Assembly (NCBI GenBank): GCA_963970005.1
Contig: CAXAMN010015313.1
Span: 35,040-99,039, forward strand
DNA: 64,000 bases
Direction of reading: 5' to 3'
Origin: Durusdinium trenchii
Lineage: Eukaryota; Sar; Dinophyceae; Suessiales; Symbiodiniaceae
The translations under genes and the position numbers were made by a program. Below the pieces are notes generated by a model. That model was not told the DNA's origin. It searched no databases and worked only from the letters and a program-made list of their open reading frames with translations. Position 1 is the first letter of the stretch. Each line of letters starts with the position of its first letter. Shown here one piece after another: positions 1-10,990 of the stretch.

Positions 1-197
1 TTGTGGGTCACTCTTCTGGGACACTCTTGTGGGACACTCTTGTAGGAAACTCTTGTGGGTCACTCTTGTAGGACACTCTTGTGGGTCACTCTTGTAGGAC
101 ACTCTTGTGGAACACTCTTACAGGACACTCTTGTGGGACACTCTTGTGGGACACTCTTATAGAACACTCTTGTGGGACACTCTTGTAGGACACTCCT
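1..197. repeat. 13-bp minisatellite, left block
   Basis: Tandem copies of a 13-bp unit close to GGACACTCTTGTG, with variants at a few positions (GTGG/GTAGG, TTACAGG, CTCCTG). The block runs off the left edge of the window, so its true size is unknown. Because 13 is not a multiple of 3, three units (39 bp) give a 13-residue periodic translation, and long spurious reading frames appear on both strands. The same repeat in the same orientation resumes at 1495. Confidence 0.95.
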
Positions 198-204
198 GTG
201 GACT

Positions 205-1494
205 GCTTCAAGGGGCGTCATGAGAAACAAATGCCCTTGATTCTGCTCGTCCCTTTGCGAAGGGTGTGGCACGACTGTATACAAAAGGCTATCAGCAAGA
301 CGCGCTCCCCTCATGAGGTCATTGATCTGAAGGGACCATGGTCGCCCTTCTGACATACCCCAAGAAAAAGGAGCTCCAACACTCTGGCGGGCATTGCGAA
401 AGAACCACCCAAAGAGGTGGCCAGCCTGGCCAGCACCTCCCCCAAAACCCTGAGTTCCCAATTGAGCCTTGAGCAGGTCGAAGTGCCTGTCAACCCAAAC
501 CCAATAAAGTTCAGCCATGTGCAACCTTATTGGAGGAACCCAAGGCAATCTATGGGTCGCCGTGGATTGCAAATGCTGCAAAGAATACGAAGAACGACCA
601 TCATCAAAACTAGCCTTAATGCTCTGCTGCAAACCAGCAAAGACATCATCATCTTCATCTCCTGGTAGAAGCTGACTTCCTCTGATACGCAACGAGGTTG
701 CAGTGTTTACCTCGTTAATCTCCTCATGGTCACTGATTTCTCCGGCGCAGTGATTGTTGGAAAGACCCTTTTCGACACGATGAGGTCGAATAACAGATCC
801 ATCAACAAGATCCACAGGATCATTCCAATGCCAAACAGCCATACCCTTGTCCAGCCCTCCAGCCAAGTCCTGCAGCACACTCTTGGTGTACCCTCATCAA
901 GTAGCTTCGAGCAGTATCACAGTCTTCTTTCTTCAGCTTGCACTGGGCTTTGGCATAGGCCACCAGGTTGGTCAAGAATACTCCCATGGGCAGCTCACAA
1001 GGCAAAAGAACCAAAAGAACTATACACACGTCATCTTGCGGCTTGGCGATGTACCAGCCCTGAGCATTGACCGCGTTTGGCGACTTGATGGCCCAATGTC
1101 ACTCGCTTGATGTACCTCAATGCGCAAACCATGCGGTACATCTCAATCTCTTCAACGCTAGTGGTATCCAGCGATCCGTCAGCATTTACGAGGTGTGACT
1201 CTTCATACCTTGCTTGTATTTTGATCAATCTTGGCTCGAGCACATCTGACGAAGTCAGTCTTACCACCGCTTTTTCAGAGGGGTGGCGCACCACATACCC
1301 CTCGCTTGGCAACCGCAGCATGCCAAGAACCTGGGGCATAGTGCTCCGTGAATGGGAGTTGGATGCATCCGCCTCACCGATGAACCATGACCTAGACCCT
1401 GCATCATTCACTCCCTCAACTCCAGAAGCAGCAAAGACCTCCCATAAAGGGGCATGCGCTCTCTCGCGTGAGAAGCTCGGTGAACCTGGCACGA
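205..1494 (-). pseudogene. Unidentified coding remnant with frameshifts, sandwiched between minisatellite blocks
   Basis: On the minus strand three reading frames join end to end with protein-like composition. The first covers roughly 1494-1031 and includes EEIEMYRMVCALRYIKRVTLG. The second is near 1029-850, with a hydrophobic stretch followed by AYAKAQCKLKKEDCDTARSY. The third, about 880-205, includes KGMAVWHWNDPVDLVDGSV and RLHMAELYWVWVDRHFDLL. The frames overlap at about 1030 and 820-880, which suggests single-base frameshifts rather than introns. At both ends the frames run straight into the 13-bp minisatellite, so the terminal repeat peptides are not real protein. I do not recognise the family. 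It may be a decayed transposon polyprotein or a retroposed host gene; a gene with tiny introns cannot be excluded. Confidence 0.4.
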
Positions 1495-2492
1495 TCGGAC
1501 ACTCTTGTGGGACACTCTTGCGGGACACTCTTGTAGGACACTCTTTTGGGACACTCTTGTAGGAAGCTCTTGCGGGTCACTCTTGTAGGACACTCTTGTG
1601 GGTCACTCTTCTGGGACACTCTTGTAGGACACTCTTGTGGGTCACTCTTACACGACACTCTTGTAGGACACTCCTTGTGGGACACTCTTATGGGGCACTC
1701 TTGTGGGTCACTCTTACAGGACACTCTTGTAGGACACTCCTGTGGGACACTCTTGTGGGACACTCTTGTAGGACACTCTTGTGGGACACTCTTGTGTGAC
1801 ACTCTTATAGGAAACTCTTGTGGGACACACTTGTGGGACACTCTTGTAGGACACTCTTGTAGGAAACTCTTGTGGGTCACTCTTGTGGGAAACTCTTGTG
1901 GAACACTCTTACAGGACACTCTTGTGAGTCACTCTTATGGGACACTCTTGTGGGACACTCTTGTGAGACACTCTTGTAGGACACTCTTGTGGGACACTCT
2001 TGTTGGACACTCTTGTAGGAAACTCTTGTGGGATACTCTTGTGGGACACTCTTAAGGGACACTCTTGTGAGACACTCCTGTGGGACACTCTTGTGGGACA
2101 CTCTTGTGGGACACTGGTGCGGGACACTCCTGTGGGACACTCTTGTGGGACACTCTTGTAGGACACTCTTGTTGGACACTCTTGTAGGACACTGTTGTGG
2201 GACACTCTTGTGGGACACTCTTGTGGGAGACTCTTGTAGGAAACTCTTGTGGGATACTCTTGTAGGACACTCTTGTGGGACACTCTTGTAGGGCACTCTT
2301 GTGGGACACTCTTGTGGGGCACTCTTGTGGGGCACTCTTGTGGGACACTCTTGTGGGACACTCTTGTGGGACACTCTTGTAGGAAACTCTTGTGGGACAC
2401 TCTTGTAGGACTCTCTTGTGGGACACTCTTATAGGACACTCTTGTGTGACACTCTTAAGGGGCACTCTTGCGAGACACTCTTGTGGGACACG
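1495..2492. repeat. 13-bp minisatellite, right block (about 76 units)
   Basis: About 1 kb of nearly uninterrupted 13-bp units of the type GGACACTCTTGTG, same unit and orientation as at 1-197. All frames of both strands carry long open stretches because the unit has few stop codons and its frame rotates. The plus strand reads as a 13-residue period (GTLLWDTLVGHSC-like) and the minus strand as SVPQECPTRVSHK-like. These are not protein evidence. The array ends abruptly at about 2492. Confidence 0.95.
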
Positions 2493-2532
2493 GTCGCGTC
2501 GCCACACGGTCTGCCCACACACTATAGAAGCA

Positions 2533-2870
2533 GTCACGCGAGCGTTTCGCACGAGACTTCCTGCAAAAGTCACGCTTCGAGGCTGCAAGACGAGCGTTTC
2601 GTAGGAGACTTCCTCCAAAAGTCAAGTCTCCAAAACGAGCGTTTCGTACGAGACTTCCTCAGTCACACGTCAAGTCTCCAAAACGAGCGTTTCGTACGAG
2701 ACTTCCTCAGTCACACGTCAAGTCTCCAAAACGAGCGTTTCGTGCGAGACTTCCTCAAAAAGTCACACGTCAAGTCTCCAAAACGAGCGTTTCGTACGAG
2801 ACTTCCTCAAACACTCACATGTCAAAGTCTGCAAAACGAGGGTTTCGTACGAGACTTCCTCCAAAAGTCA
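2533..2870. repeat. 48-bp tandem repeat able to form hairpins, 7 copies
   Basis: The core GAGCGTTTCG recurs at about 2539, 2592, 2636, 2684, 2732, 2785 and 2838, giving spacings of 44-53 bp. Each unit begins AAGTCTC and ends GAGACTT, an inverted pair, with a nested ACGA/TCGT pair around GCGTT. Every copy could therefore fold into a stem-loop. Outer copies have small indels; the middle copies are nearly identical. Confidence 0.85.
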
Positions 2871-3017
2871 AGCGGAAACACCCGTCGGAGCACACACATC
2901 ACGCAGCCCTGCCAAGCAGTTTCGCGATTCCAGCCCCTCCAAACAACACCCGCTCACACGCCAATCCCAATGTGACAGCGACATTCACCTCTACCACAAC
3001 TCACAACCTCACGATTC

Positions 3018-3850
3018 CCTGCGCCTGCCACGAATCTTTCCGCGTCCACCCGTCTAACTACTGCGCCTGCCACGAAATGTCACCTCCGTCTCCCTGCGCC
3101 TGCCACGAAAATCGCACTTCCATACCTCAAAACCCGCACAAAGTACTGCGCCTGCCACGAAAAGTGACAATATCATCTCACGTGAGCTTCAACAAAAGCC
3201 GCACCACACCACACGTTTGGAATGATTTCGACCCGTTCTGAGCACACTCCCATCCACCAAAATCCCCATTTCAGCTGAGACTTGTCACGAAAACAGAGCT
3301 TTGATGCCACACCCTGAAACGCAAATCCCAATGGAACGGCAACATCCAACACCCCAAAAACACGACTCTCCAAACGCTAATCCCAATGGAACTGCGCAGC
3401 AAACTGCGGATCTCACAAAACCCTGCGCCTGCGCAGTGAAATCATCCAGCACACTTCAACATCTCACATTTCCACACGATTCCTCGCTATATTTCACACG
3501 AATCTGACACGTCACGTTTTCACCCAAAACACTCTCCAAAAGCTTCCCCCAATGGCAGCGCCTTAGCGCTCTACTGCGAACGGTTGCGGACGGTTTCACA
3601 AAGAGCTGCGCCTGTCACTTCGAACCGCCTTGGCAGGGCTGCCATGTGAATTTTGATGTGCTGGTTTCATGGCAGCCGCAGCACTTTGAACACTTTCAGT
3701 TGCAGATTGTGAAATGCATGTCGTGGCAGGGGCAGCACTTTGTGAACCTCGAAGCGCAGATTTTGTGGCAGGCGCGGTGCTGGGTGAACCTCGAAGTGCA
3801 GATTTCGTGGCAGGCGCAGCGATTTTGAACCTCGAAGTGCAGGCGCAACA
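3018..3850. repeat. Cluster of GCGCCTGCCACGAA motifs in both orientations
   Basis: The motif GCGCCTGCCACGAA occurs on the plus strand near 3021, 3063, 3097 and 3150, with weaker copies near 3425 and 3608. On the minus strand (TTCGTGGCAGGCGC) it occurs near 3669 (weak), 3721, 3763 and 3808. The minus-strand copies sit in a roughly 42-bp tandem unit that also contains AACCTCGAAGTGCAGATTT. A further copy of that longer unit lies at 13140-13195. This is a dispersed short repeat. Confidence 0.75.
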
Positions 3851-3859
3851 TTTCTGTGG

Positions 3860-4049
3860 ATCTCAAGACCTTTGAAAAGAGCTCAGCTCTCTGTCCCTGG
3901 ATCTGAAGACCTCTGGACATCATCTCGGCCTTTACATCTTTCTAGACCCTCTACAAGTCTAGACCTCTCATATTTAGATTTCACAACGTGCATATATCTC
4001 AAGACTCAAGACCTCTAAACCTCTGCAAGATCTATGGGAATCTAGACCC
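3860..4049. other. Low-complexity CTCTAGA/AAGACCTCT-rich stretch
   Basis: Loosely repeated words such as TCTAGACC, AAGACCTCT and ATCTAGA recur. No open reading frame or clear period is seen. Confidence 0.5.
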
Positions 4050-5317
4050 CTACACATCTAGATCTGTCTGCTTGGAAAACTCACCAAGAAGGTCATCAAT
4101 AGTCCAATTCTCGGTGTAGAAGTGGCTAGAGATACCACTGAATAGGAACCGAGCGCGCAAAGCATGCCTCAAATCCACAGCTAAGGCAGCAAGTCGTCGC
4201 TTCCAGTACGTATACACTGCTACTTTAAAAAGGTCACAGCTGAGACAATCATCATGGCAAGTTGCCTGTCTTTGAGCAAATAATTGCCTATGTGGCCATT
4301 GGGACCTGCAATGGAGGGCTGGCTTGTGTTGCAGCATTGCAAGATTGCCCTGCAAAACTGCAGGGTATGACCTTTTGAGCAGGTCAGGAACCTCTCCAGG
4401 TTACAAAGCCAAGCCAAGACACGTTCATCCTTAGTGCAAGGTTGTGCTGGCCAACCGCTTCGTTGGCCAAACCGAGAAGCCGGTTCCAAGGATCTGGGAC
4501 CGGAGATCGTCCCAGTGCTTGCAGTGCCATGCCAGGTGAATGCAGGTAGGAACACACTTTTCATGACAACAAGGACAATTCTGAGGAACATCTTCCTTCT
4601 TCATCCTTTGGAGACACGCTGGACTCACCGAAGAGCCACACAAAATTGCGAAGATCCCAGATGGCTGAGGCAGCAAATTGTTGGTTTCTTTTGCCATGGC
4701 CTGGTTGAAGTGGCACTGGTCCTTTCTCTTTCCTTCATCCACTGCAAATTCAATGGCAACACTTCCTCCAGTTGACTCATGTCTGCTCCAGCAGCAACAG
4801 TGGGAGCACCTTTCTTGTGCATGGAAAATGGATAGATTCCAGTGCCACGCCGATTCAAAGGATGGACCAGGAAAAGGTCCGGTGTGCACACCACCCTGTA
4901 GGCTAGCCCATTGTCTAGCAAGACCATTTCAATCTCTTGCCTCTGGGCCATCACCCCCACTGACTCCAAATTGTCATTGACATTCTTGCAAATCTCAGCG
5001 CAACAGCAGCCATGACAGAGACCACACTGCATCCTGCAGACCATGATGTCCAATGACAAATTGCCAGAAATCACAAGGTAGGGACGTTTTAGGTGTCCTC
5101 GACCTTCGTCCCCGTGAATGTAATGGGTGATACAACGCTCTATGTCAAAGGAGGGTGGAGATAGGATGGGCGGGGTGGATGCGCTGGTACTTCTTCCAGA
5201 AGCCAGCGGCAGTTGGTTGCCACCCACCAGAGACATCATGCCCTGCCAGAAGAAGTTGCAGAAACCAGATGTCCAGGCCTTTGGATCTTTGTAGATGCAG
5301 ACCTCTCCACTTCTCAC
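4050..5317 (-). pseudogene. Decayed coding region with a C-terminal Cys/His-rich motif
   Basis: Four overlapping minus-strand frames chain into one protein-like sequence. The first (5317-4625) includes IERCITHYIHGDEGRGHLKR and YLVISGN. The second (4889-4431) includes CPCCHEKCVPTCIHLAWHC. The third is about 4440-4360, with DERVLAWLCNLERFLTC, and the last is 4355-4050. Each switch is an overlap of frames, as expected from indels in a non-functional copy. The Cys-Cys-His-Cys segment followed by a Trp/Arg-rich stretch resembles the zinc-knuckle-like ends of non-LTR retrotransposon polyproteins, so a decayed retroelement is one reading. The upstream part is not recognised. An intron-bearing host gene is the alternative. 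Confidence 0.4.
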
Positions 5318-5347
5318 CCGTGATCTCCTGAATCTCCAGACCTGTAG

Positions 5348-5698
5348 ATCTCACAAAACGTCTGCTAAGTTGGAATGGCACCGTACTCCTCTAAAGTTTA
5401 CCCTCAATTGGCTGACAAAAGGTCTGCTACCTGGAATGGCTCCTTCCTCCTCTAGATTTTATCCCCGCATGGCTCACAAAAGGTCTATGCTCCTCTAAAT
5501 ATTCCTCACAAAAGGTCTGCTGCCTTGGCGTAGCACCTTCCTCCCCTATGTTTTTTCCCCGGGTGGCTCGCAAAAGGTCTGCTACGTTGGAATAGGACCT
5601 TCCTTCTCCAAATTCTACCCAGGGGTTGCTCACAAAACAAAGGCCTGCTACGAAGGAATGGCTCCTTCCTCTTCTAAATGTTACCCTCTGGTAACCAA
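5348..5698. repeat. Degenerate tandem repeat of about 61 bp, 6 copies
   Basis: The word CTCACAAAAGGTCTGCTACG recurs with changes near 5350, 5411, 5472, 5506, 5566 and 5627. It is followed in most copies by TTGGAATGGCTCCTTCCTCC and a TTTTACCC-like spacer. One unit (5472-5506) is internally shortened. Confidence 0.75.
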
Positions 5699-5981
5699 AA
5701 CCTCCCACCCACGCTGCCCAACCTCGTCAGATGTCATTTCTGCGATTCACAAAGAACGCCCACTGCCGAACGAACCCATCTCAAACCAGACCTCCTCACC
5801 CATCCCCATCCAAGCCGATCCAAACAAACAGCTCCCAACCAAACCAAACCCTTAAGCTGGATCCCTTTTGATCCAAATCAACCGCTCCCAAGCCCGCCCC
5901 TTCCCAACCTCCGTCTAAGCTGCCCCTTCGCCGCCCAACCAGCATCCAACCTTAGGCGCCCCAAAAACGGTTCCCACAAAT

Positions 5982-6072
5982 ATACCAGGACCCCCAATGG
6001 GTGGTTAATGGACATCCCGAATCACAGCTTTTCGGGTGCTATAAACAGACACCCCGACAGGAGGGTCCTTAT
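5982..6072. mobile_element. Short inverted-repeat element, ATACCAGGACCC family
   Basis: Begins ATACCAGGACCC and ends GAGGGTCCTTAT, an imperfect terminal inverted repeat. The interior CATCCCGAATCACAGCTTTT is shared with a second copy at 53971-54062. About 90 bp long, non-coding. No clear target duplication. Confidence 0.6.
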
Positions 6073-6307
6073 TTTCGAACATTTACAAGCCCACCCTGCC
6101 AACACCCCCTGCCAACCCCTGCCAAGCGTCGCTTAGCTGCGACCAGTGAGCCCTTCAGCCGTTTGGGATCCCCAGAATCGATCGCCTCGCGCAGCTGACG
6201 CTTCGCCTGGCCCAAGTCGCTGCCGAGCGGGAGAGTTTGGGGTTGATATGCCCAGAACTCCGGACTGACATAATATGAATGTTATCAGAAGTTATGCTAT
6301 AATGGTG

Positions 6308-6408
6308 CCTGGTTCTTCAAAGTGGCCTTTTGATATCCCAGTTTGAGGTCACTTGGGCCTGTAAAAGGTCACTTAGGCACTCCAAAGAGGTCACTTTGAA
6401 GAACCTGG
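6308..6408. mobile_element. Short inverted-repeat element, GGTTCTTCAAAGTG family
   Basis: The arms GGTTCTTCAAAGTG (6311-6324) and CACTTTGAAGAACC (6392-6405) are a perfect 14-bp inverted repeat, extended to 16 of 17 by CCT/TGG. The interior has repeated AGGTCACTT words. Related copies lie at 9221-9318, 18801-18902, 38567-38661 and 47792-47897. Confidence 0.65.
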
Positions 6409-6409
6409 T

Positions 6410-7143
6410 CTAAGATGGTTTAATATACATAATTAGGACATATTAGGACTTCAGTTTGTGATCGGAGTCTCTGTCCGTGACCTCTAAACAGGGACTAGTG
6501 ACTAAGTCTGTGACCTCAGCCACTGGGATCTCAATATGCCCTAGAGGTTGACCACTGAAATGTCCAGCAGAAACGTCAGTGTCATCCTTTGAAACCTCCA
6601 TGTTGGTACAAGTACTATGTCTTGATCACATGATTGCTCCTTTTGACAAACGTTTGGGAAGTGGGAACATGGAACATAGGCCACTGGCGGAGAACCACAA
6701 CTGACGGATCCATGGGGTCTGAGTTCATCAGTGCCGACATGGCCTGGAGCGTATGTCTGCGGAACGCCTTCGATTAGGAGAGAAAAGGTCAAGGGCGAGA
6801 AAAGTACTTCCTTGAAGACTCTAAGACCCAAAGTCATCCAGGCATGTAATTGCAGCTAGGAATACTTGTATTCACTCTTCTTTTCCAGGCTGTCCAGCCT
6901 AGGGCCGCCTGGGAAGGGAGAGACAGACCTGGACCTGGCGCGCCTACGCCAACCACTTACCGAAACGGAGGTAGGACAAGGTAGGACTGGGAGCCCGGAG
7001 CGGCAGATGTCCTAGAATTCCCAGAGAGTCCATGGGACTGGTAGCCGATCAGGTCAGGTGGTTGCCCGGTCGGTCTGGACATAGTCCGGAGCGTCTGGGC
7101 TTGTGAATCCGAGATATGTCAGATATCATCCGGGAAGCCGATA
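6410..7143. other. No gene seen
   Basis: Short open frames only. The part near 6430-6540 has repeated GTGACCTC words reminiscent of the neighbouring inverted-repeat family but no matching ends. Confidence 0.4.
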
Positions 7144-7255
7144 TAACCCATACACTTCATGGGACTGGAATATATGCCGCCTCATTGACCCCCCCAAACC
7201 CACCACCCCTGGCCGTTGCTCGGCATATATTCCAGTCCCATGGAGGGTCTGGTTA
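7144..7255. mobile_element. Short inverted-repeat element with perfect 22-bp arms
   Basis: The arms at 7158-7179 (starting CATGGGACTGGAATATATGC) and 7221-7242 are perfect reverse complements over 22 bp, separated by 41 bp. Weaker pairing continues outward to TAACC (7144) and GGTTA (7255). Related elements are at 16723-16822 and 30747-30861. Non-coding. Confidence 0.75.
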
Positions 7256-8835
7256 ATGGCTCAACGGTCACCGGACATGTCCCACGCGGAGAACGGACTC
7301 CCGGCCTGTTGTTGAGCGGCGCTGCGGATGATCGAAGGGGCCTGCGGACAGACCGGCAGAACGGCGGAGCGGAGGACCGAAACGGAGTCGGTGTGGTTTT
7401 CAGCTTCAAAATGACGATCCCGGCTGAGGTCACCTTGTTAAAGGCTTGTATACGACCTTTTTTAAGGCTTGTAGTACCTTGTAGTCACGGTTACAAAACT
7501 CTCCAGGATTGTCACGCAGTCTTCAGGCCCATGTCTTCCCAAAAAAAAAACATGTCTCTCTTGAGGTCTCAACCAGAAACAAGGGACGGAACTCCCCAGT
7601 CCTAGCCACTTCCAATTCCAAGAACTGTTTCTGGTTGGGATGGGGGTTCCAGGCACAAATGTTTTGGATGTGTATGGACGTGTCCTTCATGTGTCCTTCA
7701 TGTATCTTAGTGATCTAACATTTTTGTTCGCCAAAGCACTTCAAAAACAACCGTGCTGATGCTCAGCGGCACATACTCAACACAACAGCTGACCATGGTC
7801 AGCAACGACAAGAATGAATCAAGCCACTGCTGCTAACCCAACAGGTTTCATCCAGTATACATCATACCTCTATAGACATCTATAGACTCTAGTATGCGTA
7901 GTTTGTATAGGAACACAGGTTGCGGAAATCTTAAGAACACTCTTCCAACCACCGCCATGTTTACCCAGTTCTCATCGTCCCACAAAGCTCACACAGGGCC
8001 GTCCCGGCCTGTGGTCCCAACAAGTGGTGTGCCATGGCCTGAGCTCGTGGGCCCAGCCCCCCAAAAAAGCAACGTGTTTGAGTGGGAGAATGTTGTGAAA
8101 ACAATCCCAAACGCTGCATGTATCCCATATTCTGGGAATGTTTCCCTAGAAGGAACCTGGACAAAATAAAACACATTCCGCCAGGGGATTTAACCATGTA
8201 GAGAAAATAACATATCGTAAGCAAAACCAGGTTCCACTCACAGAGATCTGTGGGTCACTCTGAGAGGCCAGCTATATCCTCTTTGTTCTTTTCACGTCCT
8301 TTCTGGGAGCCTATAGGCTACCTACTTGGACGCCTTGCTGAGTAAAAACGATGTTTCTGTCAAACAACCATGCCTCGATGTAGCTGAAGTCCGATGGACA
8401 TCGATGGAGCGTGAAGGAATGTGAAGGTGCATTGATTCACTGGTCGGGCGTCCGGTCACGTGTGCACGACCTGGGTGATGAAGGAAACATCAAACATGAG
8501 AACATGGGCTGCAAAAAGAAAAAACGACATGTATAATAAGTAACCTGACGATACCTGACGTGTATTCACATCCAACTATAATACATACGAGATCCAACGA
8601 GTACCCTCCAAAATCACTCAAAAGCAGAGCAAAACAGTCTCATCTCCCCGAAAACTGGGCAGAACCTCGCGGAATCTCTCATCCCGAGTCACATTGTCCA
8701 AGAGTTGGTTCACCATCTGGTTGTCGTGCCTGACGCCCGCCGGTCGACGACGGGTGCGGGTGCGGGACCATTATATGCGGAACGTTCTTCGTCCTGTTCA
8801 TGTTTCGAAGACACGACGCAGGGGACTGCCATATA
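7256..8835. other. No gene seen
   Basis: No long frame with protein-like composition on either strand. Homopolymer and CTATAGA-type words only. Confidence 0.4.
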
Positions 8836-8948
8836 CCCTAGGGATCCAAACACCTTCTCAGGTACGGTGATTGGAGACACTGTGATGTAGGTGTGGAGGG
8901 TCCAATTACAGTACCTTCTGAGGTGAAGGTACGACTGGATCCCTAGGG
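8836..8948. mobile_element. CCC...GGG MITE, subfamily D, with ATA target duplication
   Basis: Perfect 12-bp terminal inverted repeats: CCCTAGGGATCC at 8836-8847 and GGATCCCTAGGG at 8937-8948. The interior has CACCTTCTCAGGTAC and GTACCTTCTGAGG modules. Both flanks show ATA, consistent with a 3-bp target duplication, but the right flank is an AT microsatellite, which weakens that point. Confidence 0.8.
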
Positions 8949-9220
8949 ATATATATATATATCCCTAGCTCCATTGACCCCTCCACCACCAGCCCTCGAT
9001 CGGGGAGTCAGGACTGCCAGTCCCATGTGCACCGCACACGCAAGACGACGGTGTCAGGGGTCGGGTCAAAACGGATCCCATACGGGGCAGGTCAGCGACT
9101 GGTGTAGTACCCTAGAAGTCGAAGCAACATGTGTTCAAACACCTTTACCAAACAACAATCCAAAAACCATGATCAACCATTGCTTTTGCCAGGGGACCTT
9201 TATAGATCTTTATAATTCAG

Positions 9221-9318
9221 CTTCTTCAATGTGATCTTTTGAAGGTTCCTAAGTGACCCAAACAGGAGGCTTAAGTGACCGAACCAACCAGGTTATCAAG
9301 TACGGTCACTTTGAAGAA
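9221..9318. mobile_element. Short inverted-repeat element, GGTTCTTCAAAGTG family
   Basis: Left arm CTTCTTCAATGTGA and right arm TCACTTTGAAGAA pair with one mismatch. The interior AAGTGACCGAACCAACCAGG is shared with 47792-47897, supporting common descent. Confidence 0.6.
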
Positions 9319-9512
9319 ATAGAAGGATACTAGTCGTTTTTAATTCGTGGGGTCCTTGGATCTACGACCTGGTCCGGGATTCCATGGGCTCAATTGGGCA
9401 AGAAAGGGGCACATGGTGGCACCCTGGCTCTCCAATCAATGTGAGTTTTCTCACCTCAGGGCACTCGTTTCAGTGGATTCACGTCTCCTGCAAATGTTGA
9501 TCTTAAGATATC

Positions 9513-9605
9513 CCCTAGGGCTCCAGGTACCTTGTGAAAGGGTGTTTAGGGGCTGGTTTAGAGAGCCCAAATACCTTCCCAGGAGGTACGACTGGAGCCC
9601 TAGGG
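9513..9605. mobile_element. CCC...GGG MITE, subfamily B
   Basis: Perfect 14-bp terminal inverted repeats CCCTAGGGCTCCAG (9513-9526) and CTGGAGCCCTAGGG (9592-9605). The interior contains GTACCTTGTG and ATACCTTCCCAGGAGGTA. Flanks are ATC and ATT, a 2 of 3 match. Confidence 0.8.
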
Positions 9606-10379
9606 ATTCTGGATGTTCAATGGAAACGGACATCATGACTCTACACATGTGATCCACTTGGATCCTAGTCGACCACATGCAAAACAGCTATGGCTATAGC
9701 CTATAGCTCTAATCCAATGAAACGGCAAAGACAACAACACCATTGCATGTGGGTCATGCTACTAGCATTGTTGCAACCATCTGGACCCTCCAGCAGCTGT
9801 TTGCCAGGTGCCCCAAAACCAGCTGTTGAAAATTCTAAAGCCATCTGTTCGGAAGGTGTTTTTGTTCGTTCCACATCCATCTCTCAGAATGTGGGAGGGT
9901 AGCTCACAAACTAGGCCAGCCGTGCGGCTGACCTGTCATCGAATCAAGCTCCAGCCTCGCAAGTGCCTCGTCCATCTGATTGGTCAAAAGGCTCTTGACC
10001 CTGGCGCCAAAAGGAGCGATGCAAGTAGAGTTGGGTGGAGTTGGTCTCTTGAACATGAGAAACCAAAACAGCCTTTCACGCATCACACAAAACCCAGCGC
10101 ATCCCAGGCAAACCACGATGTCGCTGGGAGTCCCAGTGGTTGCCAGTTCGACAGGTCACCAGTTCGACTGGTTCCGAAGGACTCCCTGGTTCCTTACTAC
10201 TCGTGGGAACTGCCTGCGGATGCACCGGGAAACATGCAAAGCCATACTCAGTGACACCGTGCATACACCGTGCATCATGCTTAAGGCTCCTTTTTCTTCC
10301 GATTGAAGCCATGGAGGGGGCGCCGCCAGAAAGCCCTAGCATGTCTCCAGGGATCCATTATACCTTGATTCATGAAAAG
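9606..10379. other. No gene seen
   Basis: Several overlapping open frames of 70-150 codons occur on both strands, none with recognisable motifs or a consistent coding strand. Confidence 0.4.
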
Positions 10380-10464
10380 CCCATAGGGTCCAGGTACCTT
10401 CTTTTCGGATGGTCTTGCGGGGTCTTTCAGGACATCCGAATCGGATGGTCCTGGACCCTTAGGG
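10380..10464 (+). mobile_element. CCC...GGG MITE, subfamily A (short form), AAG target duplication
   Basis: Begins CCCATAGGGTCCAGG and ends CCTGGACCCTTAGGG, with AAG on both sides. It lacks the middle module (GGAGGTGAAAGTACTTCC) of full-length copies, giving 85 bp instead of about 112. The right hairpin ATCCGAATCGGAT is intact. Confidence 0.85.
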
Positions 10465-10904
10465 AAGGTCGTTTGACCCGGAAATCCACCAAAAACACCT
10501 CAAACACCTAAAACAGTACTCAGCAGGGTTCGGTCCTAAGATGATCCAAGCTGCCGAGCGACCCATCTATGCCACATCTCACAAACACTCTATGCCACAT
10601 TCTACCTACACTTGGCTGGTTTCAGGGACCCATAATATATTGCATATGTCCATATAAATAAATACATACCATACCATCTCATACATGCATGCATGCTCTT
10701 TCTTTTGGGCTTGGATGCCCCTAGAGCGCGCATCGTGCACCGACCGTGACCGAAAAAATGTCTCCCAGTTCGCCTCGAGGGCGACTCCGCCAAGGTCATG
10801 ACGCCCTCCATGGCTTTGCTGGACACGTCATCCTGGAGTCTGGAGACGGTCATCCCGCTGGCCGCCTGACTCTGCGCCAGCCCACAACATACAAAAGCTA
10901 TATA

Positions 10905-10990
10905 CCAGCACCACCCAGTTCGGGTGGTTTATAGACCCCCCTGAAGAGGTATTTTCCATCTAATAACCACCCGAAGTGGGTGCTGCTGCT
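10905..10990. repeat. Inverted repeat around GGGTGGTT/AACCACCC
   Basis: The left arm GCACCACCCAGTTCGGGTGG and right arm CCACCCGAAGTGGGTGC pair imperfectly around about 35 bp. It may be another short element; no second copy was found. Confidence 0.45.

Noticed and set aside
1416-2618. Long open frames on both strands with 13-residue repeats
   Set aside because: They are translations of the 13-bp minisatellite, whose frame rotates every unit. No unique sequence supports a protein.
2533-2870. CRISPR-like regular repeats
   Set aside because: The units are tandem and lack unique spacers of constant size; the genome context is eukaryotic.
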